Source: Micrococcales bacterium
GTDB lineage: Bacteria; Actinomycetota; Actinomycetes; S36-B12; UBA10799
Direction: 5' to 3'
DNA length: 64,000 nucleotides
Assembly: GCA_016719135.1 (NCBI GenBank)
Contig: JADKAV010000015.1
Location: forward strand, 4,669 to 68,668
Shown here: positions 59,084-64,000 of the stretch, piece after piece
How positions within the stretch are numbered: position 1 is the first letter of the stretch
How the letters are laid out: every line of letters begins with the position of its first letter
Position numbers and translations under genes: made by a program
The notes under the pieces: model-generated
What the model was told of the DNA's origin: nothing
Database searches by the model: none
Seen by the model: the letters and a program-made list of their open reading frames with translations, nothing else

Positions 59084-61792
59084 ATGGCTGACACCGCACC
59101 TGCTTCGCTGCAGATCCTGCGCACCCGCGTCTATCGCGGGCCCAACGTCTGGTCCTACGAGCAGTGCGTACACCTGCTCGTAGACCTCGGGGAACTGGAA
59201 CAGTGGCCCAGCGCTCGTATCCCTGGCTTCGTCGACCGGCTCATCGAGGTGCTGCCCGGGGTCGGTGAGCACTCGTGCTCGACGGGCAGACGCGGCGGCT
59301 TCCTCGAACGCCTGCGGGAGGGCACGTGGCTGGGTCACGTGGCCGAGCATGTGGCGCTGCAGTTGCAGGCCGAGGCAGGCCATGAGATCCGGCGCGGGAA
59401 GACCCGATCGGCCGAAGAGCCCGGCCAGTACCACGTGATCTATGGGTACATCGATGAGCGGGTAGGGGTCGCGGCGGGTCGGCTGGCCGTTCGTCTGGTC
59501 AACCACATGGTCGAGCCAGATCCGCAGTTCGATTTCGACCAGGAACTCGAGCGCTTTCTGCTCGACGCCGAGCGATACGCGTTCGGGCCTTCGACACAGG
59601 CCCTCGTCGATGAAGCTGCCAGCCGTGACATCCCGTACATCCGCTTGAACTCGGGCTCGTTGGTGCAGTTCGGGCAGGGTGTGCATCAACGCCGGATCCG
59701 GGCCACCATGACCTCACAGACCAGCGCTCTGGCCGTGGACATCGCCTCGGACAAGGAACTCACGGCGAGGCTGCTCGGTGCGGCCGGTCTGCCCGTGCCA
59801 CATTCCCAGGCCGTGCGTACAGCAGAGCAAGCCGTGCGGCTGGCCGAACGCATCGGCTACCCAGTGGTCCTGAAACCGGCGGACGGAAACCACGGCCGGG
59901 GGGTTCAGCTGGACCTGCGCAATGCCGACCAGGTGCAACGGACCTTCGACGACGCCAAGGAGCAGGCGCGCAATCGACGGGTCATCGTCGAGAGCTTCTA
60001 CCGGGGCAAGGACTACCGCGTTCTGGTGGTCGGTGGCCACATGGTCGCGGTCGCGGAAAGGGTTCCGGCACACGTCATCGGCGACGGCGAGCACACCATC
60101 GCCGAACTGGTCGACATGGTCAACGCTGACCCGCGGCGAGGCGTCGGGCACGAGAAGGTGCTCACCCGGATCAAGATCACTGCTGCTGCTGAGGAACTCG
60201 TGGCCGAACAGGGCTTCGGGATGGATGACGTACCCGATGCCGGCGTCGAGGTCGCACTGGCGGCCACCGGCAACATGAGCACCGGCGGGATTTCGATCGA
60301 CCGCACCTACGAAGCGCACCCGGACAACGTGGAGGTCGCCGAGGAGGCTGCCCGCGTCGTGGGACTCGATGTGGCAGGGATCGACTTCATCTGCCCGGAT
60401 ATCGCCGAACCCGTGCGCGAGACCGGCGGCGGGATCTGCGAGGTCAATGCCGCACCGGGCTTCCGGATGCACACCCATCCCACGGTCGGTGAACCGCAGT
60501 TCGTGGCCAAGGCCGTCATCGACAACCTGTTCCCCATCGGTTCCCGGTCACGGGTCCCGATCGTCGCCGTCACCGGAACCAACGGAAAGACCACCACCGC
60601 GCGGATGCTCGCCGCCATCTTCAAAGGGATGGGGCGCAAGGTGGGCATGACCTCCACCGATGGCATCACCATCGATCAACGCTTGATCATCCGCGCGGAT
60701 GCCTCCGGCCCGAAGAGCGCGCGCATGGTGCTGCAGAATCCGCGCGTGGACTTCGCAGTGCTCGAGGTGGCACGTGGCGGGATCCTGCGCGAGGGGCTGG
60801 GTTACGACCGCAATGACGTCGCGGTGGTGACCAATGTGGCACCGGACCATCTGGGTATCGGCGGGATCAACACGCTGGAACAACTTGCCGACGTGAAATC
60901 CGTCGTCGTCGAGGCGGTACCGCGCGACGGGATTGCGGTTCTCAACGCCGACGATCCACTGGTCGCCGGGATGCGGCGGCGCTGTCGAGGTGACGTGATC
61001 TGGTTCAGTCTCGGAGAGCCCGGTTCGCAGGGCCGCGAATTGGCCGAGGCCCACTGCCGCCGTGGCGGTACGGCCGTGTTGCTGGACTCCGACGAGCGCG
61101 GTGAGTACATCCTGTTGCGGCAGGGCAGGCGGTCGATGCGGCTGACGTACTGTGACCGCCTACCGGCGACCTACGGCGGGAAGGCTCGGTTCAACGTTAT
61201 GAACGCCATGGCCGCAGCAGGGGCGGCGTTTGGCCAGGGTGCGCACCTGCACGACATCCGCGCAGGCCTCACCGGCTTCCTGCCGACCTGGGATTCGGCG
61301 CCCGGGCGGCTCAACTACATCGACGTCAATGGGGTCCACGGCTTCGTGGACTACGCACACAATGCACCCGGATTGCGCGCACTCGGGGAATTCCTGCAGG
61401 CGTATCTTGAAGGTCTGTCCAAGAGCAATCAGGACATCGGACGACGACGCCTCATCGGCGTCGTGGGAACTGCTGGGGACCGCCGCGACAGCGACCTCAT
61501 CGAGTTGGGCCGGGTCGCCGCGGAGTTCTTCGACGTCATCGTCATCCGCGAGGACAAGAAGCGACGTGGACGCGAGCCGGGCGAGGTAGTCGCACTCATC
61601 GATCAGGGGATCAAAGAGCAGAGCCTCGGACGAACCCGGGAAACGCACATCATCCTCGACGAGGTCGAGGCCACCGAGTATGCCGTGTCAGTGGCCAACC
61701 CCGGCGACGTGCTGGCGGTGATGGGTGACGACATGCAAGCGCTGACCGACACTCTAATGGCGCACGCGCACATGGAACGTTCGCAAGGGTAG
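59084..61792 (+). CDS. cphA: Cyanophycin synthetase (CphA)
   Basis: Non-ribosomal polymerase of 902 residues that builds multi-L-arginyl-poly-L-aspartate with ATP. Domain order: N-domain (LRTRVYRGPNVWSYEQ), ATP-grasp domain adding Asp (VVLKPADGNHGRGVQLDL; GGGICEVNAAPGF), and Mur-ligase-like domain adding Arg, with P-loop VAVTGTNGKTTTARML at ~494-509 and VHGFVDYAHNAPGLRAL. All active regions are intact and the length is that of CphA1, so this is a full synthetase rather than a CphA2-type protein. It stores nitrogen as Arg/Asp, which fits the hut and amino-acid uptake genes nearby. Confidence 0.97.
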   Translation: MADTAPASLQILRTRVYRGPNVWSYEQCVHLLVDLGELEQWPSARIPGFVDRLIEVLPGVGEHSCSTGRRGGFLERLREGTWLGHVAEHVALQLQAEAGHEIRRGKTRSAEEPGQYHVIYGYIDERVGVAAGRLAVRLVNHMVEPDPQFDFDQELERFLLDAERYAFGPSTQALVDEAASRDIPYIRLNSGSLVQFGQGVHQRRIRATMTSQTSALAVDIASDKELTARLLGAAGLPVPHSQAVRTAEQAVRLAERIGYPVVLKPADGNHGRGVQLDLRNADQVQRTFDDAKEQARNRRVIVESFYRGKDYRVLVVGGHMVAVAERVPAHVIGDGEHTIAELVDMVNADPRRGVGHEKVLTRIKITAAAEELVAEQGFGMDDVPDAGVEVALAATGNMSTGGISIDRTYEAHPDNVEVAEEAARVVGLDVAGIDFICPDIAEPVRETGGGICEVNAAPGFRMHTHPTVGEPQFVAKAVIDNLFPIGSRSRVPIVAVTGTNGKTTTARMLAAIFKGMGRKVGMTSTDGITIDQRLIIRADASGPKSARMVLQNPRVDFAVLEVARGGILREGLGYDRNDVAVVTNVAPDHLGIGGINTLEQLADVKSVVVEAVPRDGIAVLNADDPLVAGMRRRCRGDVIWFSLGEPGSQGRELAEAHCRRGGTAVLLDSDERGEYILLRQGRRSMRLTYCDRLPATYGGKARFNVMNAMAAAGAAFGQGAHLHDIRAGLTGFLPTWDSAPGRLNYIDVNGVHGFVDYAHNAPGLRALGEFLQAYLEGLSKSNQDIGRRRLIGVVGTAGDRRDSDLIELGRVAAEFFDVIVIREDKKRRGREPGEVVALIDQGIKEQSLGRTRETHIILDEVEATEYAVSVANPGDVLAVMGDDMQALTDTLMAHAHMERSQG

Positions 61793-61809
61793 GCGCACGA
61801 GACGACTCC

Positions 61810-63309
61810 TCAAGCACCCGACCACCGGTCCGCGTCGACCTCAGCACCTCCTCGGGAGACGATCAGGTCCTCCAACTCCTGCAGTTGCTCGGCCACGGTT
61901 ATGACGATCACGTCACCCGGGTCGCTTCGATCCAGAAGGCCGACCAAGGCCAGTTGCTCGCTGTCGAAGCACTGCGTCGAAGCGGCACCCGCGACGAGCA
62001 TGCCCGCGGTGAATTGCGCGCGCATCTCCTCGGCCGTCCGGTCCCGCAGGTACCCGGGTTTGTCCAAGGGGTATGCCTCGTCGGCCAGGTCCACCGCGGT
62101 GAATCCCATCCCCTGCAACACCTCGTCGTCCCGGTCGCCCGCAGTGCCGAACGCCACCCGAAGCACGCCCTCGCCGGTCAGCACCCTGGCTGTTGTCAGA
62201 AGTTCCCTAAGACTCTCGGTGTTGTGAGCCATATCCAGGATGACCAGGCGCCCATTGACCGCCCAGCAGTTGAAGCGTCCCGAGGACAGTCGGCGATCGG
62301 GACGGAATGTCCGCAGAGCCTCACGCACATGCTGCGCCGGGATCCCCGCAGCCAACGCACCCGATGCGGCCGCCAGCACGTTGGCCACGTTGAAGCGAGC
62401 GTGTCCCCCGATGGTGATGGGCATGTCCGCCACTGCGCCGAGATCCTCCTGCAGATCTCCCATGACGACAACTCGCCCTTCGCGCAGTGTCGTGTAGCGC
62501 TCCCCCACGACATCTGTCTCGAGCCCGAAGTACCACGCCCGCGCCGACGTCTGCTGGGCCATGTGCCTGACCAATGGGTCATCGGCGTTCAGCACCGCCC
62601 ATCCGTGCGCCCCCACGACTCTCACCACGGTTGCCTTCACCATCGCCAACTGCTCGACGGTGTTGATGCCATGACTGCCCAGATGGTCGGCGGCCACGTT
62701 GGTGACCACGGCGACATCGACCCGCCGCACACTCATGCCTCGCAGCAGCAAGCCGCCTCTGGCCGTCTCAAGAACGGCGAACGCCACCCCGGGTTCGGCC
62801 AGTACCCGCCGGGCGCCGGCGGGTCCGCTGAAGTCGCCGGCCTCCACAAGTTCACCGTCACGGAAGACACCGTCCGTGCTCGACCAGGCGGTGGACATTC
62901 CCGCGGTACGCGCACAGTGGGCGATGAGCCGGGTGGTGGTGGTCTTGCCGTTGGTACCGCTGACGGCCAGACACGGCACCGCCGGATCCAACAGTTCAAA
63001 AGGCTGCGGCGCCCCAAGGCTGAACTCCGGGCGCGGAGCCTGGTCGATGGCCGCCCGGACGGCCTCCAGATGCGCGCGCGCCAGACCGCGATCGGACACA
63101 GGCCAGGCGACGACATAGCCCTCGTCCGTTGGGCGTACCACCAGGTCATCGCCGCTGAGCCCCAGTCCGACCGCCACAGCCTCCTGGACAACGATGTCGC
63201 ATGTCTGCTCGTGCGTATCCCAGGCTGCGGCCACAGACAGTCGGACTGCCGGTCCGGCGACATCGGGGTTGGGCCCGGCGAGCACCCGGATATCGAGAAT
63301 CACCGTCAC
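61810..63309 (-). CDS. Mur-ligase-family protein with CphA-like N-domain, no ATP-grasp
   Basis: About 499 residues. The first ~85 follow the CphA N-domain pattern (VILDIRVLAGPNPDVAGP), but the ATP-grasp domain that follows in CphA is absent. Instead the Mur domain begins at once: P-loop CLAVSGTNGKTTTTRLIAH (~118-124), FAVLETARGGLLLRG, VVTNVAADHLGSHGINTV, GWAVLNADDPLVRHM, GGHARFNVANVLAAASGA and LVILDMAHNTESLRELL, which match CphA's own Mur domain. It should therefore form an amide bond with ATP, but the acceptor is unknown. GTG 63309 (VTVILDIRV) is chosen as the start. It converges on cphA and diverges, 40 bp away, from a TldD-type gene. Confidence 0.85.
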   Translation of the reverse strand: MTVILDIRVLAGPNPDVAGPAVRLSVAAAWDTHEQTCDIVVQEAVAVGLGLSGDDLVVRPTDEGYVVAWPVSDRGLARAHLEAVRAAIDQAPRPEFSLGAPQPFELLDPAVPCLAVSGTNGKTTTTRLIAHCARTAGMSTAWSSTDGVFRDGELVEAGDFSGPAGARRVLAEPGVAFAVLETARGGLLLRGMSVRRVDVAVVTNVAADHLGSHGINTVEQLAMVKATVVRVVGAHGWAVLNADDPLVRHMAQQTSARAWYFGLETDVVGERYTTLREGRVVVMGDLQEDLGAVADMPITIGGHARFNVANVLAAASGALAAGIPAQHVREALRTFRPDRRLSSGRFNCWAVNGRLVILDMAHNTESLRELLTTARVLTGEGVLRVAFGTAGDRDDEVLQGMGFTAVDLADEAYPLDKPGYLRDRTAEEMRAQFTAGMLVAGAASTQCFDSEQLALVGLLDRSDPGDVIVITVAEQLQELEDLIVSRGGAEVDADRWSGA

Positions 63310-63349
63310 GACGTCAAGCGTGTCATGACTACCGGGCAGAATGCGTTGT

Positions 63350-64000
63350 GTGACCACCGATGCCCGTCTGGACTCCCACTTCACCACCCTTGACGTCAGC
63401 GCAATAGAAGACGTGGCGCTGTCGCAATGCCGTCGCGCGGGCGCCTCGTACGCAGCAGTGCGCCTGCATCAGGTCCGCTCCCGCGTCGTGCACCTACGCG
63501 ATCTTGAGCTGGAGACGGCAGTGGACCACCGCGATCTCGGGGTCGGGATACGGGTCATCGTCGGGGGCGCCTGGGGTTTCGCGTCGACCAGTCGGCTGGA
63601 CACCGACGCGGTTCGGGATGCGGCCCGACGAGCATGTGAGCTGGCCAAGCAATGCTCACGTCTTGGCGGTCCGGAGGTCAGCCTCGCACACGAACCGTCG
63701 GCCACGGGTATTCACATCTCGGACTACGCAACGGATCCCTTCACTGTCCCGATGGACGAGATGGCCGGGCTTCTGCGCCACAAGTGCGAACTGTTCTCGT
63801 CGGGCGTCGACCATTCCAGTGCCACTCTGGAGTGCACCTTGGAGACCACCTATCTCGCCGATCTGGCCGGGACCCGGGTCTGGCAACAACGCTCGCGGAT
63901 CCAGCCGGTGTATACCGCGGTGCGGCTCACCGACAACGGTTTCGACGACATGTCCAGTACCGCCCCACCGGTCGGCAAGGGCTGGGAGTACTGCTCCTCG
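63350..64000 (+). CDS. tldD: TldD/PmbA-family metalloprotease, 5' part
   Basis: Open to the window end; 217 codons are present. It reads SAIEDVALSQCRRAGASYAA, then VRLHQVRSRVVHLRDLEL and the family loop GVGIRVIVGGAWGFASTS, followed by DAVRDAARRACELAKQC. These are the conserved N-terminal half of TldD. The C-terminal zinc-binding HExxxH is expected beyond 64000 and cannot be seen. TldD forms a heterodimer with TldE/PmbA that degrades unfolded peptides. GTG 63350 is chosen; ATG 63341 in the same frame is possible. The facing Mur-ligase gene shares the short divergent promoter region. Confidence 0.88.
   Translation, partial: MTTDARLDSHFTTLDVSAIEDVALSQCRRAGASYAAVRLHQVRSRVVHLRDLELETAVDHRDLGVGIRVIVGGAWGFASTSRLDTDAVRDAARRACELAKQCSRLGGPEVSLAHEPSATGIHISDYATDPFTVPMDEMAGLLRHKCELFSSGVDHSSATLECTLETTYLADLAGTRVWQQRSRIQPVYTAVRLTDNGFDDMSSTAPPVGKGWEYCSS

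Noticed and set aside
61810..63309. Assignment of the small Mur ligase as CphA2
   Set aside because: CphA2 keeps an ATP-grasp domain and near full length; this protein lacks that domain entirely.

Overview
The window is high-GC DNA from the class Actinomycetia. The evidence is a set of lineage-typical genes: RbpA, a stand-alone polyprenol-phosphate mannose synthase next to Lnt, a HelY-type helicase behind a lipid kinase, an SsgA-family protein beside a PGPGW membrane protein, a 47-residue GPGG membrane protein, and a clustered tRNA Gly-Cys-Val set. GTG and TTG starts and 4-bp stop/start overlaps are frequent. I cannot place it to genus. I see no prophage, integrase, CRISPR array or rRNA.

Layout. 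1-14.9 kb is housekeeping: lipid kinase, helY, a 5'-3' exonuclease, an M24 peptidase and acyl-CoA dehydrogenase pair, the lipoprotein/mannolipid block (amidohydrolase relic, lnt, ppm1), class I aldolase, rbpA, gdpD and an amidase. 15-28 kb holds a UvrA-like ABC protein behind two palindromes, a VapBC toxin-antitoxin pair with a second vapC relic, DinB and VOC proteins, two M20 peptidases, ssgB, pabB/pabC, five tRNAs and thpR. 28-41 kb holds membrane proteins (LtrA, DUF1576), HAD and PIG-L enzymes, a PAS-GGDEF protein, an opine-dehydrogenase-like enzyme, protoporphyrinogen oxidase, a GSAM-like aminotransferase, an ISL3 transposase scrap, a GNAT and a hydrolase. 41.5-64 kb has a strong nitrogen theme: a hutH-hutU-hutI-hutG histidine-degradation run, a TrkA-N membrane protein, a polar amino-acid ABC transporter, an amino-acid permease, serB, and a cyanophycin locus (cphB-cphA) followed by a divergent CphA-like Mur ligase without an ATP-grasp domain and a TldD-type protease gene that runs off the end.

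Two features cut across the window. First, the intergenic regions carry at least three dispersed, structured repeat families, each present at two distant loci: a GTTGCCAAATGACC hairpin (three 71-bp tandem copies at 7.5 kb, one at 28.2 kb), a ~116-bp element with a covarying stem (21.3 and 39.7 kb), and a BIME-like set of four alternating GGCCC...TGATGG arms (4.1 and 37.4 kb). Second, seven otherwise conserved genes are broken or shifted by what looks like a single small lesion (pabB, PIG-L, PAS-GGDEF, hutI, an ABC ATPase, a histidine phosphatase and an amino-acid permease). Most are one-base changes in or near G/C runs. That density suggests sequence or assembly error as much as real decay, so these genes should be treated as probably intact in the organism until re-read.

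The most promising candidate for an undescribed system is the region after cphA: an N-domain plus Mur-ligase protein, cut down from a cyanophycin-synthetase plan, facing a TldD-family protease.
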